From the NCBI GenBank assembly GCA_944324225.1, contig CALUVL010000002.1, positions 143,074 to 207,073 of the forward strand: 64,000 nucleotides of DNA, read 5' to 3'. The translations under genes and the position numbers were made by a program. The stretch is from Candidatus Gastranaerophilales bacterium (lineage in GTDB: Bacteria > Cyanobacteriota > Vampirovibrionia > Gastranaerophilales > Gastranaerophilaceae). Under the pieces are notes generated by a model. It saw only the letters and a list, made by a program, of their open reading frames with translations, ran no database searches and was not told the origin of the DNA. This document shows, piece after piece, positions 51,901 to 59,743 of this stretch (its first letter is position 1; the number at the start of each line of letters is the position of its first letter).

Positions 51901-52776
51901 ATGACAATTCAAGACTGGTTTGAAAAAAGAAAAGAAGCACAAATTCAGCGCCGTGCCTTGGAAGCAAGGGCTGAAGTTGAAAAAAATCCTGATTTATGGA
52001 CAAAATGTGTTCATTGTGAAGCCCAGCTTCTTAAGGAAGATTTGGCAGAAAACCTTATGGTTTGTCCTGTGTGCGATTATCATTTCAGAATAAATGCAAG
52101 AACCCGTATTAATCAGCTTTTTGATGAAGGCAGCTTTGAAGAACTGTTTGGTAATATAAAACCGACAGATCCTCTTGAATTTGTCGATACTGAAAGTTAC
52201 AAAGACAGACTTCAAAGAGCACAGGAAAAAACAAACTTGAATGATGCAGTAATAACTGGTATCGGTACGATTAAAGGTAATAGAGTTGCTGCTGCTGTTA
52301 TGGATTTCGATTTCATGGGCGGTTCAATGGGCTCTGTTGTTGGGGAAAAGGTTGCAGGCATAATGGAAAAAGCTATAGAATTAAGAGTTCCGGTTCTTGC
52401 CGTTACTTCATCAGGTGGTGCAAGAATGCAAGAAAGTGCTTTGAGTCTTATGCAGATGGCCAAAACCTCATGTGCTGCTGCAAAACTTGATGAAGAAGGT
52501 CTTTTGTATATTAATCTTCTGACAGAACCTACTTTTGGAGGGGTTACGGCAAGCTTTGGAATGCTCGGTGATATAATTATAGCAGAACAAGGGGCAAGAA
52601 TCGGTTTTGCAGGCCGAAGAGTTATTGAACAAACTATCAGGCAGAAACTTCCCTCTGACTTTCAGACGGCCGAATATCTTTTGAAATACGGTCAGGTGGA
52701 TGTAGTTGCCAAGCGTAAAGATTTGCCTGAAATTATCGGTAATTTACTTTCAATGCACCAGCCTGTTATCAGGTAA
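51901..52776 (+). CDS. accD: Acetyl-CoA carboxylase carboxyltransferase subunit beta
   Basis: AccD pairs with AccA to transfer carboxyl from carboxybiotin to acetyl-CoA, the first step of fatty acid synthesis. It has the N-terminal zinc finger CVHCEAQLLKEDL...CPVC, then the crotonase-fold region with DFDFMGGSMGSVVGEK, VTSSGGARMQE and GGVTASFGMLGDI. The 291 residues are normal. It begins the tight accD-accA-prmA set. An upstream TATAAT near 51855 is a likely promoter, and AGGGA lies before the ATG. Confidence 0.97.
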   Translation: MTIQDWFEKRKEAQIQRRALEARAEVEKNPDLWTKCVHCEAQLLKEDLAENLMVCPVCDYHFRINARTRINQLFDEGSFEELFGNIKPTDPLEFVDTESYKDRLQRAQEKTNLNDAVITGIGTIKGNRVAAAVMDFDFMGGSMGSVVGEKVAGIMEKAIELRVPVLAVTSSGGARMQESALSLMQMAKTSCAAAKLDEEGLLYINLLTEPTFGGVTASFGMLGDIIIAEQGARIGFAGRRVIEQTIRQKLPSDFQTAEYLLKYGQVDVVAKRKDLPEIIGNLLSMHQPVIR

Positions 52777-52822
52777 AATGAGGGCAAATATTAGTTTTAA
52801 AACATTATTAAAGAGGTAAAAG

Positions 52823-53773
52823 ATGACAGTTTTGGATTTTGAAAAACCGATTACGGAAATTCAAGAAAAAATTGATGAATTAAAAAAGATAAGTTTGGAG
52901 TCCGGCATGGATTTGAATAAAGAAATTGAAACATTTGAACAGCAGGCAGAGGATTACAAAAAAGAACTTTATGCAAATTTGAAGCCTTCTCAGAAACTTC
53001 AAATTGCAAGACATCCGGAAAGACCTAATTTTTTGGATTATGTAGACCTTATGTGCGAAGATTTTATCGAGCTTCATGGTGACAGAACTGGTTGTGATGA
53101 CAGAGCTATTATTGGCGGACTTGCTAAAATTGCAGGACGTACTGTTATGATTATCGGAACGATGAAAGGCAAGTCAACTAAAGAAAATCTTGAATATAAC
53201 TTTGGCATGCCGCAGCCGCAAGGATACAGAAAGGCCTTAAGATTATTCAAACATGCCGACAAATTTAACATTCCGATTGTGACAATTATAGATACTCCGG
53301 GAGCTTATCCGGGAATCAGTGCAGAAGAAACCAATCAGGGTGGTGCAATTGCCGTAAATTTGCGTGAAATGGCAAAATTGACTGTACCAGTTATTGCTAT
53401 TATTTCAGGAGAAGGATGTTCCGGTGGTGCTTTAGGCTTGGCTGTCGCAAACAGAGTTTATTTATTGGAACATGCGTATTATACTGTTATTTCGCCGGAA
53501 GGCTGTGCTTCAATCCTTTGGCGTGATGCTTCAAAAGCTGCCGAGGCTGCTGAAGCTTTAAAAATTACAGCTCCTGACCTTCTGAAATTCGGAATTATTG
53601 ACGGAGCAATAAAAGAACCTTTAGGCGGCGCCCATCACGATTATAAAGCCATGTCGGAAGAATTGAAGAAAACTATTATTTTAAGCCTTGATGAATTGTC
53701 AGGCATGTCCGGCGATGAACTGAAAAATTCCCGTTATGAAAAATTCAGAAAAATGGGTGCTTTTTTGGAGTAG
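52823..53773 (+). CDS. accA: Acetyl-CoA carboxylase carboxyltransferase subunit alpha
   Basis: The alpha subunit of the carboxyltransferase, 316 residues. Family motifs are LDFEKPITEIQEKIDELK at the N-terminus, IARHPERPNFLDYVDL, LHGDRTGCDDRAIIGGLA, NFGMPQPQGYRKALRL, IIDTPGAYPGI, and GEGCSGGALGLAVANRV. GAGGTAAAAG precedes the ATG. It lies 46 bases after accD and 3 before prmA; the two carboxyltransferase genes next to each other are expected. Confidence 0.97.
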   Translation: MTVLDFEKPITEIQEKIDELKKISLESGMDLNKEIETFEQQAEDYKKELYANLKPSQKLQIARHPERPNFLDYVDLMCEDFIELHGDRTGCDDRAIIGGLAKIAGRTVMIIGTMKGKSTKENLEYNFGMPQPQGYRKALRLFKHADKFNIPIVTIIDTPGAYPGISAEETNQGGAIAVNLREMAKLTVPVIAIISGEGCSGGALGLAVANRVYLLEHAYYTVISPEGCASILWRDASKAAEAAEALKITAPDLLKFGIIDGAIKEPLGGAHHDYKAMSEELKKTIILSLDELSGMSGDELKNSRYEKFRKMGAFLE

Positions 53774-53776
53774 TTT

Positions 53777-54712
53777 ATGGCTGATAATTATGTCGAACTT
53801 CAAATTAAAATAAATCCTGATATGGAAGATATCTTGTCAGAGATTTGTTTTGAAAATTTGCCTTGCGAAGGGGTCGTGCTTGCGGAAGAAACATACAAAG
53901 ATCTTGAGATGATAGCGACGACCGAAGGTACTTTGAAAGTTTTTCTGACACCTGACCTTGGCTCTGGTGAAATGCTTGCGGAGAAATTTATAAGTAAAGT
54001 TCTGTCAGAGCAACGCAATCTTCTGAAATTACGAGGCTTTTCAGATGAAGAGTTAGGAAGCTGGGAATTTACAATTCAGACCAAACCCAATGAAGATTGG
54101 TCAAAAAAATGGAAAGAAAAATGGGATGTAACTCATGTTTCTGACAGGATTACGGTTGTGCCGGACTGGATTGAGTATTCTCCTCATAGAGCAGATGAAG
54201 TCATTATAAGACTGGAGCCGGGGTGTGCTTTTGGTACCGGAACGCATCAGACAACCCAGTTATGTATGAAGGCAATTGAAAAATACATGCCATTAAATGC
54301 AAGAATGGCTGATATTGGTATGGGAAGCGGAATTTTAGCCATTTGTGCCTCAAAGTTCGGTGCCTCGGAAGTTTACGGATGCGATAATGACCCGACTGTA
54401 ATTGATGTTGCTAAGGAAAATGCCGTAAAAAATGGTGCGGAATGTACATTTGAGCTTAATACCGCAGACAAAATAACTGAAAAATTTGATTTTATATGTG
54501 CAAATATTCTTCATAACGTGCTTGCAGAAATTATGGGCGATTTGAAAAATATTATGCAAAAGGGTGCAATTATGGTTTTGTCAGGGATTTTGGATGAGAA
54601 AAAGCAGGTTGTGCTGGAGGCAATTAAAAAATATGATTTGGAATTGTGGGAAGAAGCTCATCAGGATCAGTGGGTTGCGCTGATTGTTAAAAATGCGGAG
54701 GTGGGTTATTGA
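53777..54712 (+). CDS. prmA: Ribosomal protein L11 methyltransferase
   Basis: PrmA trimethylates ribosomal protein L11 with SAM. The N-terminal substrate-binding half is followed by LEPGCAFGTGTHQTTQLC, then motif I MADIGMGSGILAI (SAM), YGCDNDPTVI, and FDFICANILHNVL, equivalent to the NPPY-like catalytic loop of PrmA. The 311 residues are typical. The gene starts 3 bases after accA, and its TGA shares a base with the next ATG. Confidence 0.93.
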   Translation: MADNYVELQIKINPDMEDILSEICFENLPCEGVVLAEETYKDLEMIATTEGTLKVFLTPDLGSGEMLAEKFISKVLSEQRNLLKLRGFSDEELGSWEFTIQTKPNEDWSKKWKEKWDVTHVSDRITVVPDWIEYSPHRADEVIIRLEPGCAFGTGTHQTTQLCMKAIEKYMPLNARMADIGMGSGILAICASKFGASEVYGCDNDPTVIDVAKENAVKNGAECTFELNTADKITEKFDFICANILHNVLAEIMGDLKNIMQKGAIMVLSGILDEKKQVVLEAIKKYDLELWEEAHQDQWVALIVKNAEVGY

Positions 54713-55140
54713 TGTACGTAAAACCGTTTGAAATAGTTTTTTTACTAATTTTTGTAGTCTTTTTCTTTGGTTTAATAGCTTATCTTGTGGTCAACATATT
54801 AAAAGATTCATTTGACTCAATATTTGATTGTGATTATTACGATGCAATCAAATCAAATTCAACTGCTGAACCGCTGAAAATATTTACAACACGTATTTCC
54901 AGCATAAACGGGCTCATTTATAGAGGTTTTTATGCTGATGTTGAAATTTATTCAGATTTTATAGTTTTTAAGACTTTTAATAGAGCTTTAGTTGTTAATG
55001 ATTTTTCAAAATTAAAGTTAACCGGCAAATTTACCACCTCAACTTTAATTGTTAATTCAGGTAAAAATAAAATAAAACTTCCGTTAGGTATGGATGAATA
55101 TGAATATATAAAGAAATTCTTGGAGGAACACAATGTCTAA
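54712..55140 (+). CDS. Membrane-anchored hypothetical protein
   Basis: I do not recognise this 142-residue protein. One N-terminal transmembrane helix (FEIVFLLIFVVFFFGLIAYLVV) is followed by a soluble domain of about 105 residues rich in beta pattern (VEIYSDFIVFKTF, STLIVNSGKNKIKLPLG), of a size that could be PH-like. GGAGG lies about 9 bases before ATG 54712; the frame extends to a TTG at 54709. It overlaps the prmA stop and, at its end, the kdsB start by 8 bases, so it is part of that operon. Confidence 0.7.
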   Translation: MYVKPFEIVFLLIFVVFFFGLIAYLVVNILKDSFDSIFDCDYYDAIKSNSTAEPLKIFTTRISSINGLIYRGFYADVEIYSDFIVFKTFNRALVVNDFSKLKLTGKFTTSTLIVNSGKNKIKLPLGMDEYEYIKKFLEEHNV

Positions 55141-55873
55141 AACAGCTATAATAATACCGGCCAGATACGGGTCATCAAGGCTTGAAGGTAAACCGCTTCT
55201 TACGGTCGCAGGAAAGCCCGTAATTCAGTGGGTTTACGAAAAAGCTGCTAAGGCAAAACTTGCTGATATGATTATTGTCGCAACAGATGACAAAAGAATT
55301 TATGATGCAGTAGTTGCTTTTGGCGGAGTTGCCGAAATGACATCAGTCAATCACAAATGCGGATCCGACAGAATTCGTGAAGTTGTGGACAGACATCCTG
55401 AAATTTCTTATATCGTAAATCTTCAAGGGGATGAGCCTTTAATTGAGCCTTCAGCCATTGACGAAGTGGCAAGAAATGTTAAAGAGGATGCAAATGCGGA
55501 TATTTCAACTCTTGTCAGAGTTTTAAAAGATGAAGACGAAATCAATAACCCTAATCTGGTCAAATGCGTGCGTGATAAAAACGGCTTTGCGCTATATTTT
55601 TCACGTTCAAAAATTCCGTATGAAAGAAACACGATAAGCGGTGAATTTTACGGACACCTTGGCATATATGGCTACAAGCGGGAAGCTCTGATTAAAATGA
55701 CATCTTTGGAGCAGACTCCTTTAGAAAAAACGGAAAGTCTTGAACAGCTTAGAGCACTTGAAAACGGTATGAAGATAAAAACTTCCGTCGTTGATTTTGT
55801 TCCTGTAGGAATTGACACCGCGCAGGATTTGGAAAGGTTCAAGGCGATAATAAGCCGTAAATTGTCCGTCTAA
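55133..55873 (+). CDS. kdsB: 3-deoxy-manno-octulosonate cytidylyltransferase
   Basis: KdsB activates Kdo as CMP-Kdo for LPS inner core, so the organism should have a Gram-negative outer membrane. The nucleotidyltransferase signature is IIPARYGSSRLEGKPLL; VATDD, CGSDRI and NLQGDEPLIEPS are the CTP and metal loops; FSRSKIPYERN and HLGIYGY are the Kdo-binding motifs. The 246 residues match. GGAGG lies 7 bases upstream of the ATG inside the preceding gene. Its 3' end overlaps the convergent xre gene by 4 bases. Confidence 0.96.
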   Translation: MSKTAIIIPARYGSSRLEGKPLLTVAGKPVIQWVYEKAAKAKLADMIIVATDDKRIYDAVVAFGGVAEMTSVNHKCGSDRIREVVDRHPEISYIVNLQGDEPLIEPSAIDEVARNVKEDANADISTLVRVLKDEDEINNPNLVKCVRDKNGFALYFSRSKIPYERNTISGEFYGHLGIYGYKREALIKMTSLEQTPLEKTESLEQLRALENGMKIKTSVVDFVPVGIDTAQDLERFKAIISRKLSV

Positions 55874-56094
55874 TCCTCTTCAAAAAAGTATTTAGGATTT
55901 ACGTCAAACAGATAGGAAAGTTTTAGAATCATTTTAAGACTTACTTTTTCTTTAAGATTTTCGACTCTGCTTACAAATTCCCGTGAGCAGTTGAGTTTTT
56001 CTGCAAATTGCTCCTGTGAAAGTTTTGCATTTTTGCGAAGCTTTTTAATGTTAGCCGCAATAGTTCTGTGATACATTACTTCATATTCTTGCAT
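55870..56094 (-). CDS. XRE-family (Cro/CI) transcriptional regulator
   Basis: The 74 residues are an HTH_3 domain and little else: IAANIKKLRKNAKLSQEQFAEKL is the first two helices and NCSREFVSRVENLKEKVSLKMILKL the recognition helix and after. It is transcribed divergently from the pseudopilin gene at 56.2 kb. Matching quasi-palindromes lie at the start of this gene and in the pseudopilin leader (see the operator entry), so autorepression plus control of the pilin gene is likely by inference. An internal ATG seven codons in (MYHRT) is an alternative start. Confidence 0.85.
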   Translation of the reverse strand: MQEYEVMYHRTIAANIKKLRKNAKLSQEQFAEKLNCSREFVSRVENLKEKVSLKMILKLSYLFDVNPKYFFEED

Positions 56095-56144
56095 AACATT
56101 ATTTTCCGGTGTTACAATTAACTTACTATGAAGTAATACATCAC
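56068..56144. promoter_or_regulatory. Paired operator-like sites between xre and the pseudopilin gene
   Basis: GTGATACATTAC (56068-56079) and GTAATACATCAC (56133-56144) are both quasi-palindromes of the form GTRAT-N2-ATYAC. They lie inside a larger inverted repeat, TGTGAT..ATTACTTCATA with 17 of 19 bases matching, and their centres are 65 bp apart, about six helical turns. Between them TTGCAT (56089-56094), 18 bases and TACAAT (56113-56118) form a possible plus-strand promoter. Confidence 0.6.
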
Positions 56145-56180
56145 ATTTTGCGGAGGAGCTATGAAAATATTGAATTTTAC

Positions 56181-56900
56181 GTGCAGATTAGTCAGAAAAA
56201 TAGTGCAGACATATTCAGGGGATTTACTATGGCGGAAGTGTTGATTACACTTGCTGTTATTGGTATAGTGGCATCAATGACCTTGCCTGCTTTAATTAAT
56301 AAAATCCACCTAACCCAATATATAGCACAGCTAAAATCTGATTATTCCATTCTGGCGCAGACGCACAGCCAGATTATTGCTGATTATGATACTTTTCAGT
56401 CAGGCATAATGCACTGCGAAAGCCAGCCTGCAGGGCTTATGCGCAATAACTGTTTCCGCGATGTTTTTGCCACAAAAATTAAAAGCATAAGAACCTGTGA
56501 GGAACCTTATATACTGAACGATGTTAAGAGTAGCTGCTTTGCTGATTTTAACAAAGTCAAACTTCTTAATGGTCAATCAGCAACATCAAATTATTTGAAT
56601 TTCGATGCTTCTACAATGCTTTTGCCAAACGGAAGCGCTCTGTTATTTTTTCTGGATGCTCCCTCATGTGATTTTGATTGGGAAGGCCAATTTAACTACA
56701 AGCGTTGCGGATGGATTACGCTGGATGTAAACGGGGCTAAAAATCCTAATAAATTTGGTATTGATATCTATGTACTTTATGTTATGAATGAGGCTGTCAG
56801 ACCTCTTGCTTATGAATATATGGCTGAAAGTAATAAAAACGGCGACTGTACACCCCAAAGTAATGGCTATAGCTGCTCAAGTCATTATATATTGAAATAA
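56181..56900 (+). CDS. Pseudopilin-like protein with out-of-frame leader
   Basis: The core begins G|FTMAEVLITLAVIGIVASMTLPALI, a class III prepilin cleavage site and hydrophobic helix. A Cys-rich globular domain follows (eight or more Cys, for example CESQ, NNCFRD, RTCEE, SSCF, SCDF, RCGW, DCTP) with GWITLDVNGAKNPNKFGIDIY, shared with the pseudopilin at 28.3 kb. The well-placed GGAGGAG and ATG (56161) read a different frame and stop after 27 codons. One extra A in the A5 tract at 56196-56200 would join them. I list the weak in-frame GTG at 56181 as start; the frame is open back to 56109. Confidence 0.65.
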   Translation: MQISQKNSADIFRGFTMAEVLITLAVIGIVASMTLPALINKIHLTQYIAQLKSDYSILAQTHSQIIADYDTFQSGIMHCESQPAGLMRNNCFRDVFATKIKSIRTCEEPYILNDVKSSCFADFNKVKLLNGQSATSNYLNFDASTMLLPNGSALLFFLDAPSCDFDWEGQFNYKRCGWITLDVNGAKNPNKFGIDIYVLYVMNEAVRPLAYEYMAESNKNGDCTPQSNGYSCSSHYILK

Positions 56901-57060
56901 TTAGCATTTTTTTCAAAAAATTACAAAAAGTGCTTGCAATTTTTCTTAAATTAGGTTAATATAACGTTATAAAAATTTAAAAAAGTATATATTTTTTAAT
57001 AATTATATATGTTTTATATTGAGGTGTTAGATTTTATTTAAGTAAGGAAAAGAAAAAATC

Positions 57061-57810
57061 ATGACAGAAAATGCTGAATTGCAAAATGAGACAGAAGATC
57101 GTCAGCGAATTTTGTTAGCTGATGATGAAGCAAGTATCAGACGAATTTTAGAAACACGTTTAAAAATGGCGGGTTATGATGTTTATACAGCAGCTGATGG
57201 AGAAGAGGCTGTTGCTGCATTCAATAAATATAATCCAGATTTGGTTGTTTTGGATGTAATGATGCCTAAAATGGATGGTTATGGTGTAACCCGTGAAATT
57301 AGGCGTACTGCGGATGTTCCTATTATTATCCTCACAGCATTAGGTGATGTTTCTGAAAGAATTACTGGTCTTGAGTTGGGTGCTGATGATTATGTTATCA
57401 AACCTTTTTCCCCGAAAGAACTTGAAGCACGTGTAAAAGCTGTTTTAAGACGTACAAATAATCGTGAAACAGTTACACCTGCAGGAAAAGTTACTAAAAA
57501 TGTAATTACTACAGGAAATATAAAAATTGATACTGCACGCCGTCAGGTATTCCGCAAAAATGAAAGAATTCGTTTAACCGGTATGGAATTCAGTTTGTTG
57601 GAACTCCTTGTTAATAATTCGGGTCAGGCATTCTCAAGAAATGAAATTTTGCAGCATGTATGGGCATACCCACCAGATCATAGAATTGATACGAGAGTTG
57701 TTGACGTTCATATTTCAAGACTGCGTTCAAAACTTGAATCTGATCCTGCAAATCCTGAACTTATTCTGACAGCACGTGGTATCGGGTATATGTTCCAGCG
57801 AATAAGCTAA
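57061..57810 (+). CDS. rpaB: RpaB-like OmpR-family response regulator
   Basis: The receiver domain has LLADDEASIRRILETRL, the phosphoacceptor in LVVLDVMMPKMDGYGV, and GADDYVIKPFSPKELEARV. The C-terminal winged helix has RLTGMEFSLLELLVNNSGQAFSR, HVWAY and TRVVDVHISRLRSKLE. Whole phrases match cyanobacterial RpaB (ASIRRILETRL, ITGLELGADDYV, PELILTARG.GY.FQRI), the essential regulator that binds HLR1 boxes. Presence without photosynthesis genes suggests an older stress or core role. No kinase gene is adjacent. AAGGAAAAG precedes the ATG and a terminator follows. Confidence 0.88.
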   Translation: MTENAELQNETEDRQRILLADDEASIRRILETRLKMAGYDVYTAADGEEAVAAFNKYNPDLVVLDVMMPKMDGYGVTREIRRTADVPIIILTALGDVSERITGLELGADDYVIKPFSPKELEARVKAVLRRTNNRETVTPAGKVTKNVITTGNIKIDTARRQVFRKNERIRLTGMEFSLLELLVNNSGQAFSRNEILQHVWAYPPDHRIDTRVVDVHISRLRSKLESDPANPELILTARGIGYMFQRIS

Positions 57811-57833
57811 ATTAAAAATAATTATATAATTAA

Positions 57834-57860
57834 AAGGCAGGTGTTAAGCCTGTCTTTTTT
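57834..57860 (+). terminator. Terminator of rpaB
   Basis: AGGCAGG (57835-57841) pairs with CCTGTCT (57849-57855, one G-T), followed by T residues. Confidence 0.8.
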
Positions 57861-58024
57861 ACTTATAAGCAGGTTGATAATAACATCTAAATTTTATCCA
57901 ATCGCTTTTATTGTCTACGGTTAAGAGTTTATAAAATAAGTTTTGCAATGACATTATTACAAAAAATAATATGTCTGGACAAAAAATATTTTCATGATAG
58001 TATAAAAAAGTGACAAGAATACAT

Positions 58025-58101
58025 GGCGCCTGTCGTCAAGTGGTTAAGACCTCGGATTGTGGTTCCGATATGCATGGGTTCGAATCCCATCAGGCGCCCC
58101 A
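58025..58101 (+). tRNA. tRNA-His (anticodon GTG)
   Basis: The acceptor has the extra G-1 typical of tRNA-His: GGCGCCTG pairs with CAGGCGCC over eight base pairs. Anticodon stem TCGGA/TCCGA, loop TTGTGGT with GTG at 58059-58061. The T arm is CATGGG TTCGAAT CCCATC. CCA is encoded at 58099-58101. Confidence 0.97.
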
Positions 58102-58102
58102 T

Positions 58103-58137
58103 AAAAAAGCAGATAACTTTTATTATCTGCTTTTTTC
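58103..58137 (+). terminator. Terminator after tRNA-His
   Basis: AAGCAGATAA pairs with TTATCTGCTT around a six-base loop, followed by a T run at 58131-58136. Confidence 0.88.
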
Positions 58138-58168
58138 TTATACAATATCGCGAAGAAGGAGAATAAAT

Positions 58169-58789
58169 ATGGAATTATATGAGGCCATTTATAAAAGACA
58201 AACAACACGTGATTTTAAAGATAAACTTGTTCCAGATGATGTTTTAGAAAGAATTATCAATGCTGGGTTGCAAGCTCCAACTCATGAGCATTTGAGGAAT
58301 TGGGAGTTTGTTATATTAAAGGATAAAGAAGATAAGAGAAAAGGCTTGCAATTTATCAAAAAAGGCACTGAACCACAGCTTGAAATCTTAAAACAAATTC
58401 TGGTTGATGGAACTGCTCAACAAAAAATGTATGCAGTAGCAATGCCAAGACAATATTCTATGCTAATGAATGCTTCACATGTAATTCTACCATTCTTTAA
58501 ATCTACATCAGGAGTTTTAAATCCTAGTTGCGTAAGTTCTCTTAATCCGATTGCATCAATTTGGTGTGTAATTGAAAATATATTTTTATCCGCAACTGCC
58601 GAGGGATTGGCTTGCTCAATGAGAATACCTGTTGGAGAAGAGGGGAAAAATGTTGCTGAAGTCGTTGGTGCACCTGAGAATTATTTACTACCTTGTTATA
58701 TTGGCTTAGGGTATCCTGCTGACGATACCCCAATAGTAGAACAAATGCAATATACGGCAGAACAAAAAATACACATTGGAAAATGGTAA
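58169..58789 (+). CDS. Nitroreductase-family flavoprotein
   Basis: This FMN-dependent NAD(P)H oxidoreductase is 206 residues long. The N-terminal FMN-binding motif is AIYKRQTTRDFKD (compare ..I..RRS.R.F.) and the second loop AGLQAPTHEHLRNWEFVIL. A C-terminal GLGYPADDTP is the usual (G/A).G.P segment. ATG 58169 has AGAAGGAGAATAAAT just upstream. A longer frame back to 58010 runs through tRNA-His and is not real. Substrate unknown; members reduce quinones or nitro compounds. Confidence 0.9.
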   Translation: MELYEAIYKRQTTRDFKDKLVPDDVLERIINAGLQAPTHEHLRNWEFVILKDKEDKRKGLQFIKKGTEPQLEILKQILVDGTAQQKMYAVAMPRQYSMLMNASHVILPFFKSTSGVLNPSCVSSLNPIASIWCVIENIFLSATAEGLACSMRIPVGEEGKNVAEVVGAPENYLLPCYIGLGYPADDTPIVEQMQYTAEQKIHIGKW

Positions 58790-58936
58790 ACTGATCCAGT
58801 TACCATTTCTATTCAGTGGCAATATAATATCGGCAATGGGTTGTAACATGTTCAAACTCTCTGCCCCATTTAGCAAAGTTGGCTCTACTGTGTCTTTTGT
58901 GTTAGGAATAATGTGGCGTGTGATGATCTAAATTAG
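58790..58936. other. Gene-free interval with possible decayed coding sequence
   Basis: No intact gene. On the minus strand a 27-codon frame ending near 58813 reads ANFAKWGREFEHVTTHC, protein-like but unrecognised and without a start. Together with the remnant at 58937 this suggests a site of gene decay. Confidence 0.35.
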
Positions 58937-59017
58937 TATTTATCAGTAATACTTGATGAAACTGTTTCTGATGATAAAATTATGGAGCTTATTGGAGAAA
59001 GCTACGGGGTACTGTGA
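58937..59017 (+). pseudogene. Remnant of an MmcQ/YjbR-family protein (C-terminus only)
   Basis: One frame reads YLSVILDETVSDDKIMELIG then ESYGVL and stops at 59017. It matches the C-terminal end of MmcQ/YjbR DNA-binding proteins (W.SV.LDG.VPD.E...LI..SY.L). An in-frame stop lies immediately upstream at 58934-58936 and no N-terminal part is present. Confidence 0.5.
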
Positions 59018-59092
59018 AAAATAGATAAGAAATCGGCAAATGGTTCCAAAATTAAAATAGCAAAAAATATTTTTATCTGTTTTAAATTGCTT

Positions 59093-59743
59093 ATGACAAA
59101 CAATTCGGTTTCATTTACCTCAAATATACGTTTCGTAAATCGTGAAGACTTTTTAAAGCTTAAGAAACAAAATTACATAAATTTTCATCATACAGGTCCG
59201 AATATCTTGAAAGCTGACCAATTCTATTCATTGGAGATCCGTTCCTGCACAGGTGGAGGACTTGTCAATCCTGCAGGTGAAGCAGAAGGGTTTCATTTTT
59301 GGGATGATGCGACAAATAAGAGAAAATTCCCAGAACTAATCAATTCACTTTTTAGGTTTGTCAAGAATCCACAAAATGCCCTGCTTGTAGGGAGTAAAAA
59401 CTTGAAAGGTAATCCGTATTCTCTTGAGCAATTTCAGCGTTTTAAAGAGGTGTTTTTGGAAAGAGTTAAAAATGTTTCAATATTTCAAAGTCACAAATTT
59501 TTAAATTCGGAAACTCATTATCACTATTCACTTGATACTGATACATGGACGCTTTGTACAAGTTTTCAGGAAAAAAGTGGCGGGAAATTGAAATTTATTA
59601 AAAAGCCCGAGGATTTTTTAAAGGTTTTTGACTCGGTTTCAATTGCTGACGGCGACAGGCTTTTTGTCGGCAAAAAAGAAGTCTTGCCATCTGAATATCC
59701 CGAGCTTTTTAAAACAACTCAAAATTCTGCAAAAACAATTTAA
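59093..59743 (+). CDS. Hypothetical protein with a possible Cys-His deamidase-like site
   Basis: I do not recognise this 216-residue protein. Residues 45-75 read EIRSCTGGGLVN..GEAEGFHFWD. A Cys (52) after a strand, Gly-rich turn and a His (68) 16 residues later recall the Cys-His spacing of CheD/CNF1-fold deamidases, but this is only a motif-level likeness. The N-terminus NSVSFTSNIRF echoes the protein at 830. There is no signal peptide. Start at ATG 59093; a TTG at 59087 also exists. No Shine-Dalgarno. It ends 4 bases past the stop of the convergent exonuclease gene. Confidence 0.55.
   Translation: MTNNSVSFTSNIRFVNREDFLKLKKQNYINFHHTGPNILKADQFYSLEIRSCTGGGLVNPAGEAEGFHFWDDATNKRKFPELINSLFRFVKNPQNALLVGSKNLKGNPYSLEQFQRFKEVFLERVKNVSIFQSHKFLNSETHYHYSLDTDTWTLCTSFQEKSGGKLKFIKKPEDFLKVFDSVSIADGDRLFVGKKEVLPSEYPELFKTTQNSAKTI

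Noticed and set aside
56111..56129. GTTACAATTAACTTACTA as an RpaB HLR1 box
   Set aside because: The first half fits, but the second half does not match at the required 2-base spacing.
58010..58168. N-terminal extension of the nitroreductase
   Set aside because: The extra frame is tRNA-His sequence read as protein; a good AAGGAG-ATG exists at 58169.
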